A stretch of 64,000 bases of DNA from Xanthoparmelia taractica (GCA_033085395.1 JANQBS010000032.1:62001-126000); one strand, 5' to 3'. Positions 34,010 through 47,700 are shown, counted from the first letter of the stretch. Notes: generated by a model not told the origin, from the sequence alone. A program made the numbers and translations.

Positions 34010-37000
34010 CGTATGAGCTACCCTTGATCATTAAATTCTAGGCTTCTGGAACGCGGTTGACTTGATTACCATGTACATATTTGATAAGAAAATACCGCCT
34101 GTTTCAACCGACTCAGTACCTCCAATGTATGAAGTTGTCGCTTACATGTCGGACTACCCAGTAGGGCTGAGGTACTGGTGCAAACATTTCGTTTTGCCCT
34201 TTGAAAATACTATTGAGCGTCTCTTCAGCCTGTGCTTGTTTGCTCTATCATTGCACTGAGCCGGGTTCTGTTTGTGAAAATTGTGAAGTGGATTGTGCAA
34301 TTCACAACGTGCCAAGCCTTTTCGCGTTTTGGAGTGACATTGCAAGATACAGATCCATAACATCACGACCTAAACACGATCAGTAAGGGAACTCTTTCTC
34401 AGGACACCTCGTTCATAGTCACCAATCAAATCCTGAGTTGTTGCCTCCCATCGACATGAGAACAAGAGGATTGAGCCTCTCCGACCGTCACTTTTCTTTC
34501 CCTCAGACGTCTTGCCTACATTAGCTGCCAAAGGTTGGACCACTCACTACAGATACTCTTACATCTTATACAACAGTACCGTCTACTAAATATACATACT
34601 CTTCTACAATAGCCATGTCCTTACAAGCCACAAATCACGAGCGTATGTATGGATCATTCATGCCGTGTCCCGCTCCTCATGACATCGATTCTTGGCTTTG
34701 AGTTGGAAACCGTCTTTGAGAATTCATGGGAAGTGCAGATGGGATATTTGTTCATAATTGCGTTACCCAATCCCTGCCTTCTCCCTTTCTTTGCAGCAAG
34801 TATCCTGAGTTCCTTCGCAACCATCTTGCCTATTTTGACTCTTCCCTCGATCATTTTTGTGCCCTCATCTCGATATAAATTCATTTGTCTTGTTCGTGCC
34901 GAGGAGGCAATGAATAACTTAGATGAAGGCCAAAGCGGAGATGGCATACGAGTCTCATCACCCTCCGAGGGGACTACATGAAGGCGTTATGGATTTGGTA
35001 TATCTATAACGGGTTTACACTTTGCTGACGATCCCGAGTCATATTTGTCGCTGTTGCTAAATCACGCCTATGTGGTTGTATTGTTCAGACTACGGGGTTG
35101 ACGATGCTCGGATTCAGGAGCGAGATCCACATCTGATCCTGGACCTGGCTGTTCATGGCGACGAAGCTCCACATTTTGTTCTCTCTTTTCCGCCACTGAT
35201 GTAAAATTTTGCTTTGTGAATTTTTGCTCTGTTTCATACTTGATTCTTCAACTCTACAGATACCCAGAAACATTGTGTGGCAAGGACGATCGTTCCTCTT
35301 TTCTTTCATCTACACTTTCGCCAGCCTTAATACTATTGAGGTCCGGCTGGGAAGAACTCGGCGAACCTCCTCATCAGTTCGTTCCCCTGCGGAACCATGC
35401 ACGAAGAGAGGAAAAATACGAACGATGTGAACTACATGTGTGGAGAGTTGAATAAATTGCTCAATGCATGCGGTGGAATTCTATTTGATTCGTCACACCT
35501 TTCTGTTTTCCTGGGCTTTTGAAGAACCTTGTTCGAGATCTGCTGGACTTATGATGGTGGTTATTCTGAATCTACCATTGTGTTTATCACGGGTCACCAG
35601 GTGTAAGCTGGGATTGAATCTCCAATATCATTTTTATACAGATTGAGCCGGTCAGAGGAACAGTTTTTCGTCAATAAAGTAAAGTAAAGGGCAAGCCAAA
35701 CGCAATGAGACCTCTCAACACTGCTGCAATTTACTTGCTGTCAGCTGTTATACAGCGGATCTTTCTCCGAACTGGATCTCGATGCTCATTAATTTTGGTA
35801 TTTCCTTTACTTTTTTTCACTCATATATATCATCATAGCCATTGCAAATTCCCTACCATTACATCTCTTGCCTTTCCTTGCTCAATTCTATAGTTCTCTA
35901 ATTTTGCTCCCGCCTCGTCACGGGAAAGTTACATGTTCCGTCGTGAGAGGAGGGTGTTGCTAATTAGCGACAGCTTGGCTCCCTAACGCACCTCCTACCA
36001 ACAATACGAACAAGCAGTTTGATCGCCTTGCCCGCCTGCTGCCGCCTTCTTCGTCCTTGGGCATTTCGCGAGAAGGTACACCTGCCGCCATTGTGTAAGG
36101 GAGAAAGGCCGGTACCATGAGTATGTGCGGATTCCTGAGAATGATCTGACTTTGCTACGATACGGCATTCTTGGTCAGTTATCAGGAGTGAAATCCATTC
36201 GCTGTTCCGACATGGGATACCTTCGTTGGCTTAATAAGCTCACAGATGTGTCGGGACCACCAAGCTGTCTGAAAGACGCCTAAGGATTGAAAAAGTTATT
36301 GGTCTTGACGATACTGATCCACATAATTCTTACAATCTTCAGTGGGGCTTGTGCCAACTGCATTCCTTTGGCCACTACTCAATGCTCCCTTGGTAACTTA
36401 CTTTTGCAAGTATGCGAGCCGCAACTTCTGGGATCACACTTCTTCTCAGTCCACGAGTCGCCCGCCCCTTCTGCTGCTGCCCCTGCCATCGCTCCCTCTG
36501 CTGCCCTTTTTTTTTTTTTTTCTCTGCTCCCAGCTCGCTTGGCCTGTCATTTACTCTGTTGTTTCGCTAATTACAATATAGCTGAAACGTATTCCACGCT
36601 CTTGATCTTCGGCTCCAAACTTGTCAGAGAGTCCTTCACGCTGTCCCCTTTCACGCCTTCCAATTTGGCAACCGTTCTCACGTTCTCCGACTGACTGGTT
36701 GATTTATGAAGTAAGACAAAGCTTTCCATTTAGAATGACGCTCATTCAGCATACATGGCCGTCCGTATGCAATATTCGCCGAAATCATTGCTGCCCCGGT
36801 CATGTTTTGTTTGTACTTCAGGAAGCGGAATGGCCTCAACATTACAATAGGAAATTCAGCAGTAGAATTGCACACAGGCTTCTTACAGACCAGTGCTATT
36901 CTATTGGTATCTATGGCATGTGAAACAAAAGGGTGCTCCAAATGAAATCCTGAGCGTCGACGAGTTTGATTTGGCAGAGGACTGCATCATGTGGATGACG

Positions 37001-38400
37001 CGTTGAAGTGAGCATGGTATCCGTCCGAAAGCAGGAGGAAGAGATCAGTGCTTGGTCACAGCAAAGGCATCTGCGCAGTCCACAGGGAAGGGAAAATTGC
37101 CCGCCCAAAGCATAGGGTCTCGCATCAGCCCGCTGTTGTTCTCAGCCACGCCTTCTTGAAGGAGGGTCTATCGATCGAGTCACTTCGCATCCTCGATCTC
37201 ACCGTGAAGCACTCGCCAAGGCAAACCTACCAACCGGAAGTAAGGCCAATACGTCCGAGTCAAGACAGTCATTTCCTGAACATCTTTTCACGAACCCATT
37301 AATTCCGCTCCGTACCACAAACACGGTTATGTGTCTCTTTTACAGCAATTGACACGGCATCTGCAGCTGCTTGCTTCCACTCTACCGCTGGTTCTCACGT
37401 CCAGAAAACATTTTTTTGGGCTCGCAAGAGTATTGGCAAGGAGATTGCGTGTTTCCTGGTCAGTGATCGCTTGCCGGAAGACCTCGGTATCTAACTAGTT
37501 GCTGCGTCTTTGTTGAGGACCGAGGTCGGATATACATCGTACGTTGGGATGAGTGCAGACACTGGTCCACACATCCACCACTCTATTATATAGCTTGGTT
37601 GCCATCTCCGCTCTATTTTCAAATCATCTCACCCACTCTTGCGTTCCTGGTGAGATTGGCTGCTCAGCCACTTGTCTCTGATCGCTAATATACCCCTATT
37701 CTCCCACCCACAGTTACCGCAGCAAGTTCACTCCCTTGAATGGTCCCAGAGAACGAAATGGCTTATACGTGCTTATGCCTTGCCGTGCTAAGCTCAGATC
37801 ACGATAAGGTCTCGTCCGACAATGACTAATCGAGAGATTCCACCACAAGCACCAGACACGGTTTGCAATTTTGCGCCACGGAACCGACATCTCAATAGAC
37901 GGCGGACGTCGATTGGGACAAGCCATTGCAGTTGATGTGTGAAAATGGACTGGTATGAAGATACGTAATATGCCAAGGATCACCACCACCACCACATTTT
38001 CCACACATCCTTCCGCACACAGCAATGTTGCGCTGGTGTGCGCCGTTTGAAAAATCCATTGATTGACTCCTAGGCTTCTCATCCAGCATATTAGTTCCAC
38101 CTTATTTAGCAAAATTGCTAATCGAGTGGTACATCCTTTGCGCTCTTGTGCTACACCTCTCATGCTTTCGATCTGCTTCTACGCTTTGAGCGAGATACAA
38201 GTAAAATGGTTCTTCTGTTGCTGATCCATTATCAAGCGATATTCACACCGCTTCGGCGGTACCAAAAAGCCGGATGCGTTGAGCATCCAAGTCGACCAGG
38301 CGAAGTCTCTTCGTGCCATCTCGGCAACCCTCACGGGGATTCTAGATGTCTTACGCTTCAGCGTATATAATCATACGATTTATACCTATTTTGGGTACGT
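34010..38400. other. 4.4-kb gene-free region
   Basis: I see no supported gene. Open frames are short, begin at non-ATG codons or have no domain (for example 36287-36694, a hydrophobic frame opened by TTG). A poly-T run lies at about 36507-36522. It may hold long UTRs or non-coding transcripts. Confidence 0.5.
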
Positions 38401-39051
38401 TTGACGTGTATTCACCTTGGCTTTAGATAAATCTTCTCGGCCTGAATCCGCCCGCAGAGGACTCTAGGTCTGATAATAATAACGACAATAATAATAATAT
38501 CGATGAAGAAGAGGACGGAGGAGATAACGGAGATGAGAATAGCGATGGCGATGATGGACCTGCTGCACCTGCATCTCCTGGGGGTTCGCAGCTCGCTACG
38601 CCACCCCTTACTAATAAAAACCAAGACGCCTCTTCTACCCCTTCTACTGACAGCAACTCTCCATTTTTTAGTAATTAAAGGCCTCGTACGTTCTCACGTT
38701 TCTTCTTCGAGGAGTCGAGAAGCCTCGCCGTGCTTTAGAGAGAGGAGTCTTCTTCGAGGGATTCTTTCTTCTCGAGTGATATTGCAATAGCAGAAACTTC
38801 TCGCCGCCTCTCGAGGCGCCGTTAGCTTTCTTTGACCGCTTTGACACCCTTTTTTGTTGCGATAACCCGAGGTTCGACTCCCCGTAGTTGAGCCCTTTTG
38901 CCCTTAAACTCTTTTTTAAAATCAGCTGGCCTTCGGGCCCTTTTTTCAACATACGTCCCTTATGCTTTTCATACCCGTGACCTCTGCTTGTTAAACTTAT
39001 TAATCATATCTTGCGCATTGTCCATAACTTCTTCACTAAGTTATTCGTTAT
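38401..39051 (-). mobile_element. Ty3/gypsy remnant, 3' part (distal to the insertion)
   Basis: Just left of the piggyBac-like element the minus strand reads L-S-E-E-V-M-D-N-A-Q-D-M-I-N-K-F, the end of an integrase chromodomain, then a basic tail rich in Lys/Arg. It continues the chromodomain found at 41105-41843. A low-complexity stretch (38456-38560) reads as acidic Asn/Asp/Glu on the plus strand and poly-Ser on the minus strand; I cannot say whether it belongs to the element. Confidence 0.65.
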
Positions 39052-41104
39052 CCCATCGGCTGGCAGGGTGCAATAAATAGGGGTTCAGCCCTACTCTCCG
39101 TCCCGCAACCATCAAAAAAAAAACAACGCGTCCACATCAAATAACAGCCACATAAACCAATACTATGCCTCGTAATAAGACGTCAAATGATCTAGATCAC
39201 GTAAGGAAGGATTTTAAGCCTTCTGAGATCTCAAAAGGACGTCTCTTAAAGCCTTAGCCGTTGCCCAAGTACACATCAGTGGAGATTAAGCAGCTATAAA
39301 TTAATGATTATAGTCAACTACCTAGTACCATTGCTTCAAATGATCTCTATGCGATATTTAATTTATTCTTCACTAATTAGGCCATTAAAACACTCGTGCG
39401 TTATATAAATGAGTACGCTTTTCTGAATCCTGGGCCTGAAACTCCGGATTCACGTATCTAATTCTCAATCACAATTAAAGAATTTCGAGTTTATTTGAGA
39501 GTGAATATTTAGATGAATTTATATATAGAGTCAAGTATTAAAGAGTTTTAAAACATCGATCCCCTAAAGGGGTCTATTCATAAGTAAGTTTTAAAGTATA
39601 TTAGCGTTAAAAGATAACAATAAATTGATAGATTCTTTTATATTTCTAAGCCTTATCTAGATCAGTAACTAGATTAATAAGAGACTCCGTTCGAGAAGCT
39701 AGAATCACTAAGTGATACCCTGAGATAGGCTTTCAAGAAGCACTGGAAGACGAGTACTCACTTGGCTGTAGATGAGACAATCCAGAGATTCATGGGCCGG
39801 GCCAAAGAAATCGTCAATATTTCTAGCAAACCTACACCAGAGGGCTTCAAGATTTGGGTGCTAGCAAACCAGGGCTACGTTCTCGATTGGGTGTATCATA
39901 CTAAGGGCCAAAACAAGGGCGAGGGACCTTAGGATATTTGCGATTATTGGACCAAGTGGCTAGGGTTTAATCAAACTCAGGCCGTGGTTCTCGACTTACT
40001 ATCTCAACAAGATATTGCTAAGGATTATTCTCATATCGTATGACTAGATAACTTGTTCACGTCAGCTCGATTGCTAGTACAACTAGATGATGAAGGATTT
40101 GAGGCTACTAGGACTGTGCGTATTACGAAAACAAGTCGTGAAGAACTGAAGGCCAAAGAGGGTATCAAGGCTCAATAGAAGCATCAAGAGTCTAATCGAG
40201 ATCTTAATTAGAGACTTGCAGATCTTAGAATTAAGTGAAACTTCGTTCTAGAGTGGGGTAAGCTCTACGGGAGACTATTAAGTGATAAGAGGGTAATAGA
40301 ATTCGCCTGGAAAGATTAGAATATGGTTCTTTTTATAAGCACTGTATCGAATAATCGAAAAATAGTGAAACGTCTTCGTCGTAGATTAGCAAAAATAGCT
40401 ACAAATGCACGTACTTCTCGTGCTATCTTTGGAGAAATGACTATAAAAGAGCTAAATATCCTCGAGTTTATTGATATGTACAATTATTTCATGAACGGGG
40501 TGGATTGTGCTGATCAATTGCGGTGTTACTATAACATATAACGGGTACACGTTAAGAGTTGGAAATTACTATGGCATTTCTTATTGAATAGCACTATCGT
40601 AAATAGCTATCTTTTTCATCATTATATATCTAAACAGTTAAAATATTAGTCTAGGACTCACTACAGCCAGCGAGAATTTCGTGCTAAACTTATTAGTCAA
40701 TTATTCGAGCACTCGAAGCGACTCTCGGGAAGGCCCTGTTCTATTAAGATCTCTCTGTCTGCACAAGTCCATCCAGTAGCTGCTATAGATTATGGTAGGC
40801 TTATTCGTATGGAGGATAAGAATAAGGCATGCGTTTCTTGCTTGTGTGCTGAGAGAACTGTTTCTTCGATACGGCCTAGAAAGGCACTGACGAAGTTGTC
40901 GAATAATTCGGTTAGATCTCACGATATGGACAAAAGGAAAAGGCGAGAGCGAGTCTCAAGGGTTCTATATGGCTGTAAGCTATGTGGGATTTATATATGC
41001 AATTATATGGGGTGCTGGAATGATCACATAGCTGCAATTCCAAGTATATAGAATTTTGGTGGGGGATGCCAAGACTTATTGCACCCCAGGCGCCAGCCGA
41101 TGGG
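39052..41104 (+). mobile_element. piggyBac-like DNA transposon, degraded, nested in gypsy remnant
   Basis: A 2.05-kb element with inverted ends CCCATCGGCTGGC...GGTGCAATAA at both termini (left about 39052-39076, right about 41079-41104 reversed). The plus strand starts at ATG 39164 (MPRNKTSND) and runs to about 41051 with several in-frame stops. Recognisable transposase parts are HLAVDETIQRFMGRAKE (about 39760-39815, first catalytic Asp region), FKIWVLANQGYVLDW, YSHIVxLDNLFTSARLL (second catalytic region), NGVDCADQLRCYYN (about 40495-40540) and a C-terminal Cys-rich zinc module (CKLCGIYICNYMGCWNDH, about 40975-41030). These are features of the DDE_Tnp_1_7 (piggyBac) family. Stops replace Trp/Gln codons, consistent with RIP. 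Not functional. Confidence 0.85.
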
Positions 41105-41843
41105 ATACTCTTTAAAGTAATCTTCTCATCGAATAAGATATTCTATCTCGCCCTTTCGAGTACGTTTCTTACGTATAAACTTCATCGGGCACTCTTCGTC
41201 CTCGTCCATAAGCTTAGAAATAGAATATTCAGAAATATCCGAATCTCCTGGCCTTCGTTGATACGATTTCAATAATAATATATAAAAGACGAGATAAATT
41301 CGATAGGTTGGTGACAGTTATAGTCGATACGCTTGCTTTTCGATACACTTTTGTATTCGAAAGAGATCAATTAGCTTATCAGAAAGTTTCTTACTTAGTC
41401 TCTTCTGCTTTAAGTTCTTCGCAGAAAGCATAATAAGATTATCACGATTAAACGTTTACGATTTGTGACCCTCATTATAAAACTTCGCTTGCGTTTCCTA
41501 TACGCTTTGCCAATACCTCTCAAGCTCTTATTGAATCGCATCGATTTCTTTGACACGTTCTTTCGCTACGAATACCCCTCCCTTAACGACGCTGTCCTCA
41601 GCGGCCAGCTCAAGTTCTGATTAATAGCCGTACATTGCGAGAAATGAACTACAATTTATCGTTTTGTGCTCGCTTCGATGATACGCGAACTCGGCAATTG
41701 ACAGAAGGTCTGCCCAATCGTCTTGTCGCTCTAAACAATACACTCTGAGGTAATGTTCCAGAGTTTGCAAGAACAATATTCTGCTCAACACCCTTGTCTG
41801 AGAAAATAGAGGATGGGTTGCATACCCCTTTACTCCCATGCAT
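41105..41843 (-). mobile_element. Ty3/gypsy remnant, integrase core end and chromodomain
   Basis: The minus strand reads a degraded integrase C-terminal region: QTLEHYLRVYC, DDWADLLSIAEFAYHRSEHKT and FLAMYGY (41621-41839), then KLSDKLIDLFRI, KQAYRL, YRIYLVF, LLKSYQRRPGD and the chromodomain start GEIEYLIRxEDYFKEY. It stops at 41104 where the piggyBac-like end begins. Upstream of 41843 nothing more of integrase is readable, so the element is truncated. Confidence 0.85.
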
Positions 41844-42654
41844 TATTTGTTAAATATCTTCTCGTCCAACGAACCGTGGATCCATACCGTGATATCAATG
41901 CCGTGGTGGACTGACTTCATTTACTTACCTTTCTTTGATACATACAAATCACGGTGATGAGCTTCTATACTGCTTCTTCGAGTGTTACTTCCGGTCTCTT
42001 CTGTTCAAACTGCTTGGTTCTTGAATCGTCTACGTCCGGGTACGGTGGCCTAGGTAGTTCATCTGAGCGAGTACCTTTATGAGAGATGGCTTCCGCTGCC
42101 ACCAATACTAGCTATCAGCTGGTCTTGGTACTGCTATGGATGTGCCTCAGCGAAGCTCGTCAAGAATGGAAGAAAGCTAGCTTCACTGGGATACTAAGTA
42201 CCACAAATTTCTGAGATCTCAATCTTATTGGAGAGGTTTCATCGAAAGCGGCAGGCTCTTTCAATTCCAGGACCTACCTTTGTAGCCATCAATCTTCCTT
42301 TCACGATCCTCTGTCACAGCATGTGGGAAAGCATATTTACTCAGCCTGGGAAGAGAGACCATGCCAACTCGAATAAGATGCCTTGTAAAGATTCAGAATC
42401 TACCTTTATCAACTAGTGATTGATGTATGAACATTTTCCACAAAAGTCACATACGCATGGAAAAGTGGTAGGAGAGTACTTGCCAGATGCGACTTGCAGG
42501 TTATTTCCCCAAAAGGCGAACATGTACACGAGAACCAGAAGTTTTGGTCTGAGCGGTTGAGCTTTTCAGCTTCAAAAGAACAAAGTCAAAGTCAGGGAAG
42601 TGATAGTGCCCCAGCGGATAAGTGGGCAGACAAGGGGCAATAACTCAGCTCAAG

Positions 42655-42725
42655 CAGCCGACCGACCCGTTTTACCGAAGCCAAATGTGACCGGTGCAAG
42701 AAGGCCCGTAAGGACTGTCGGTTGA
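42655..42725 (+). pseudogene. Possible Zn2Cys6 zinc-cluster relic
   Basis: The plus strand reads TRFTEAKCDRCKKARKDCR. C-x2-C-x6-C with basic residues matches the first half of a fungal binuclear zinc cluster. The second C-x2-C-x6-C half is not readable in phase and no downstream regulatory domain is visible. It is probably a decayed gene fragment; chance resemblance is possible. Confidence 0.35.
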
Positions 42726-44317
42726 GTATTTACTACCACTAATAACCAGGGTGAGGAGATGATCCAAGTGTCCAGAGTCAGATCGTGGGTTTGCATCATG
42801 TCTACTGCAAGCGGCCAAACCCTGGAGAATTGGAACCTACCAGGCCGGCCGCAGATATCGCTCCGAGGAGCGTGCAGAGGAATCTTGTCGATGGGTGTGT
42901 ATTGGCGAGGTTTATTACTAGACAGAGTTTCCTAAGCTGGTGAAGCCAGACAAGAAGTTCGTGAGTAGTTGGACAATTATCTACAGTGGGACAACGGCAC
43001 AAGGCACAATTTGGCGGCGACGAAAGAAATCCGAGAAATCTCCTGTTCTGGCGCTAGTACGATAAAGGGCGCCTTGACGAGGAAATCCAGAGCCTCATTG
43101 ACAACTCGCAGAGAAAGGAGAATGGAGGACCGCGACTATAGACTTTAGCACAGAACGGAACCATCACCCAAGATTAAGAAGACGAGGAAGGTAATCAACC
43201 ACAGTCGACGACATAAAGCTCCACCGGTCCGGGCAAGTAGCTTACAAGGCCTATCTATATCTGCAGAGAATGTTGATCAAACAAAGTCGCCAAAGTCACA
43301 GTGTCCGATGTTAGTCTTCTCCATCTGACAAGCATAGCGAGCATATCGAGGATTCAAAGCTGGGTCGGAGGAGGAGGAGGATCATCTATATCATATACAT
43401 GTTCGTTGCCCTGCACAGCTTCGAAATTGATTCACGAGTGTCTTATTCTTTACAAATAAACCATCTTCTTCCACCCATACGGAGCAGTAATTACCAATAC
43501 TGGAAATTTCACCCAGAACAGAGAACATTGTGGCCTCAGAATTCATAAAGCCACCTGTTCTGCTTCCTGAAGTTTTCTCTGGCTTTTGTTGCATATGTTT
43601 TGTACCAAAACATTCGAAGACCGTTTCTCATCAGAACTGCCCTCCTCAATATTAAAGTATTCCAGAGTTTACGTCTAGCAATCGCACTCTCAAGCAAATC
43701 CGCAGCGTCAGGTGACATTGCTGGCCTAGGAGATATTCAGGCGCTCATAATGTATTCGTTGCGTGTGCTTCACTAGAACTCGACAAAGAGAGCTGAATGC
43801 GGTCTCGATGCCTTCATCTTACAAGCACGTCCCGTATATACACTAAGCGGTTGGACTACGCGCAGCCTGGCCTTCAGAATATCGAGTATTTCACTCGAGA
43901 GACCCAGATGATCAAAATGGAGCTTTAGCACGCAGCAACTTCAAGCGAACGTCTGATGATAAGTTCGGAGATGGTGCTCAGATTGTGAGGCAATGGTGTA
44001 TCAATACGATGGGGCGACCAATGGAAGAGAGGTTCCGGGTGACAGTGATAGCACCTTAAATCAGGAGCTAAACTTCAGCGCTGTCGTTGACGATTCAAGT
44101 CATGGGTTTTTGTGCAGCCGGGTTCAAGTGATTCCGTTGATCGAACACTGCGAGAAGCGAAGCTATAGATCGCTATTTCTATGATGTCAGCTTCGGCGTA
44201 TGGGAGTTCCACGGAGACGAGGGACAGTGGCGCCGCTAACCTTTTCAAGAACGGATCAGGTTCCACCGTGCTCGTGGCTAAGAACCTTGCAGCATTTTTG
44301 GGTTTCGGATCAGCATG

Positions 44318-44720
44318 TTATTCACACCAGTTAATCCAACCACGCTTGGTGAAGGTTGAAATGACTAGAAGTGTACTGTCTAAGAAGAAGATCAACGCAA
44401 GCCACAAAAGGCATTCTACAGGACATAGAGCGGATATGAGAACATAGCGGAAGAAAAGCGGCAATGGATGCGGTGGGCGTTGAGTCCACCGAGTATAAAG
44501 ACCCGAATGAAGATATGGAAATTCAAGAGACGACTGGTAGCATCCTAATCGGCATATGATAACGAGCACGGTTTCTATGCCTAGAAAGACAAAGCCTGCT
44601 AACTGACCTGAACGAGCTGTGAGATGCCACAGGTCAAACCCAAAGAACAAGATCATCACGAGGACAAATTGGAAGCTTAAAACCCAGCTGAAAAGCTCAT
44701 ACAGCTTCCCCGGGGCGGTT
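44318..44720 (-). pseudogene. Hydrophobic membrane-protein fragment
   Basis: The minus strand gives KLYELFSWVLSFQFVLVMILFFGFDLWHLTARS, a possible GTCAGT...GATTAG intron, then SLEFPYLHSG and two more hydrophobic spans (PLFFRYVLISALCPVECLLWLALIFFL). It could be the C-terminal part of an RTA1-like or other multi-pass protein. No complete gene could be built, so it is likely a remnant. Confidence 0.25.
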
Positions 44721-47700
44721 CAACGTACTAAGTTGGGGAGATCTCCCAGCGGACTTGCAACAGCAGCGCACCTGATCTCACGACAGAGGTACGAGTACGT
44801 CCTTAAGACTTTCCTCGTCATCTTCAGCAAGGTCGGTATAATAAAGCGAGAATTCATGCGATTTCGTATCACTGTTTTTCCGGGCGCTGCTTTGATTTTT
44901 CTACAAACCCAGATTCTGCGTGTTTGTTTCTGCAGAATATGCCAACGGTCAACGATCCTTACTTCACTTCTGGGTATCCGTTTATTTGCAAAGGAAATCA
45001 GTTAGAGGGATTGTTATATTTACTCGGGTTTTCGGGCACAAGTTGGATGAGCTGCAACGCACTGAGATCATCTTACGAGAAAGGCAAAGGAGTCGAACGG
45101 CTACGCCACTGAGACCGGGTTAGTCTATTCCCGGCTTTACTCAGGCAAAAGCTTAGGAACGACCATCTGTGCATCCCGTCTTCCTCTTTGGCGCTAGCAC
45201 CAAGAACCTTTTTCTCTCTTCTCTTCATTTCTCCCTTATCACGAGACGTAGCTGCATTCAACAACCTTTGCTCACGTACTTTATGCCACATTCAAACTCA
45301 CCTCAATGAATCACAATGGCAGAGGTACTCGACAGAGAAGATCTAGCCGAGCAATTGATCGTACAATTAGTTAGTGCATGTCACGGATGATGGGCTCGAG
45401 CATGCGAAGGCTCAATGAGGGAGAAACCATGATTCGCAAAGACGAAGACGGATACAAGCCCAGGTACTGTGGTAGAGAGGTCAAAAGATACGATCACGGA
45501 CATTGTTCTTCTTCTTGGGTGAAGGGAGGGGTCCGTCCGTGCAGGAAGGCCAGCGCTCACCACTTGATGTCCATTGTGTATAACTGGGATACCGCTTTCC
45601 TAGAGGCTGACGACATGGAAAGTTGACCAGCAGTACTTACTTTAAGACAAGGCTAATACTAGCTGAGATCATTTATCGGAGCACTCTCGTCTGGCTAAGG
45701 GGGGCCAATTATTCTTATCTGGATCATGTGTGAGATTACTTGGATGCGCATCTGTGCAAAGCCGAGACGAAAATCACTATCCTTCTCATGATGAACCTCG
45801 GGCCAATGCGCACCGAATGTCCATGCCGGGTTGGTCCGAAGTATTTGCTAGACACCACGCCATCCTGAGTCCGTGACCTCCGCATGTCTGTCCTGCCTTC
45901 TGGCTCCACTTGATGTTGAAATTCACAGTGGCTGCCAGAAATATACATGGAGAGGATGCAGCGTGCCACAGATGGCTCAGACAGCCAAGTTCAAGGCCTC
46001 CCTGTACAAATTCCTCGAGGAATAAAAACCAAATCCGGCAGTGCTGCTGGTAGGCTCTATAGCTCGAAGAAACAGGGTGCAGCCTGCACGTTTATCCTGT
46101 CCGCTTTGCAAAAGCAGAGAGTCGGTTATGTTCCCCATACATTATACACAGGTCACTTACTGTTGTTTTCAGGAGGAATTAACCTCGTGACAACGAGGTG
46201 CGCGCATATGTGAGGCTGGATAGAGCGGTAATCCCAGGTCAGATTGGTATCTCATCAGTGCCTTTACAAGCACTCAGGCAAAGACTCGGCACCTCACAAT
46301 TCGCGCTGATTGCTTGTGCGTATTGTCGCTGGCACTCTCATTCTCGTTCTATTCCGTGCGTGGTTTGGGTGTGAAAAAGAAACTAGACTGAACGCCGTCG
46401 GCTCAGGAAGACGCAAACGAGTCAAAGGACGATAAGGAAACATCGGAGAACTGATGGATGTAGATGATGGTAACGGGATCAGAAGTCGCCAACTTACGAA
46501 TGGTAAGGTGTAATACCGTCTTGAACAACAGAAAGGTCTAGGCTGGGAAGAAATGGCCGTGAGAGAAGGAGAGACTTTTAAGCGCAGCACGCTCTTAATA
46601 TTCCTATCTCAAAGAGATTACGCAAACGCTATAGCGCTAGCAAAAAATAATCAAGGCTCATCTTCGTTCTTGGATTGAGGCTTTCCGTGCTGCTGATGAT
46701 CTGTCAGATGTTCGTTCAACCAGGGACTTCATCCATCAGTCAGACGAGGGGACAGGTTTTTCTATGTGGCTCAGCATGTTTTTCACTTAGTCAACCTGCC
46801 ACACCTTATGCAGGATCGTGCACATGTTTCATCCACAGCTTCTTCTTGTACTCAGACAACAATTGCACAACTCTTTCGACGCCAGACCAATTCTTTCCAG
46901 GGTCTGTCCGTCGCTGTCTTGATGAGGGTGCAAGAAGACGACCCCAGGTTGTTGTGAAGTTGATGATGACGAAGGAAATGGTGGTGCAGTCGCTGGCCCT
47001 GCTTATGCAAGCTCCTTAGACCTTGATGAGATCTCGGCGGCCGATATGAGTGCCGCGGGCCAGCGCGAGGACATCAAACGTTGGTGAATCATTCGCCATG
47101 GTCACTCGAATCAGGTCATAGCGAGTTTTTGGGTCGAAATAAGTTGGAATCCATGCTCGGCACGTGCAGCTTCTATTGCATCTGGAAGACCTGGCAGTAA
47201 TTTTAAAGGTGTATGTAAGAGGCTGTGGCGCTCGAGCGAATAAGCCAATTCTCAATACTTTCACACAGCTGTATGCCTTGATTGGAGCAACATTTTGTCT
47301 TATTCGTGGGAACAGGAGTACAGGAGATAGAGTTGGCAACCACGATTTGTCTGTGATTATCTGTGTTGTCCAACTCTATGGCATAATGGCGGATATAATC
47401 AAGGACAGGACAGTGCTCGGTTCGCTCAGATTAGGATAGGTAGCTCCACAATAGATAAGACTTGCTTTCTGAATCTGCACGCTATGCTGGATGGATATTC
47501 GTAACCGACCAATCCCTGGTTTGCTTTGCTATGTTGTATAATGCTGCGTGCAGCATTGGATCGGTATGAATAATTTAATGTGTATGCATTGAGTCGGTAG
47601 AAGTATGTCTCCACGGCGGTTGAGTGGCAAATTCAAGGGTTTAGCCCTACGTGCCAAGACATTCATCATGGGAGGCGCTACAACAGTACAACATTCCATT

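Noticed and set aside
36287..36694. 135-codon plus-strand frame with hydrophobic N-terminus
   Set aside because: It opens at TTG, crosses a poly-T run and pyrimidine-rich sequence that creates Phe/Leu/Ser bias; no supporting motif.
38868..38890. tRNA-like B-box (GGTTCGACTCC)
   Set aside because: No matching acceptor, D or anticodon arms can be folded around it; it lies in the gypsy C-terminal coding remnant on the other strand.
45065..45118. tRNA-like segment on the minus strand (TGGCGTAGCCGTTCGACTCC)
   Set aside because: The A-box-like and B-box-like parts are adjacent with no room for an anticodon arm, and no T-arm follows.
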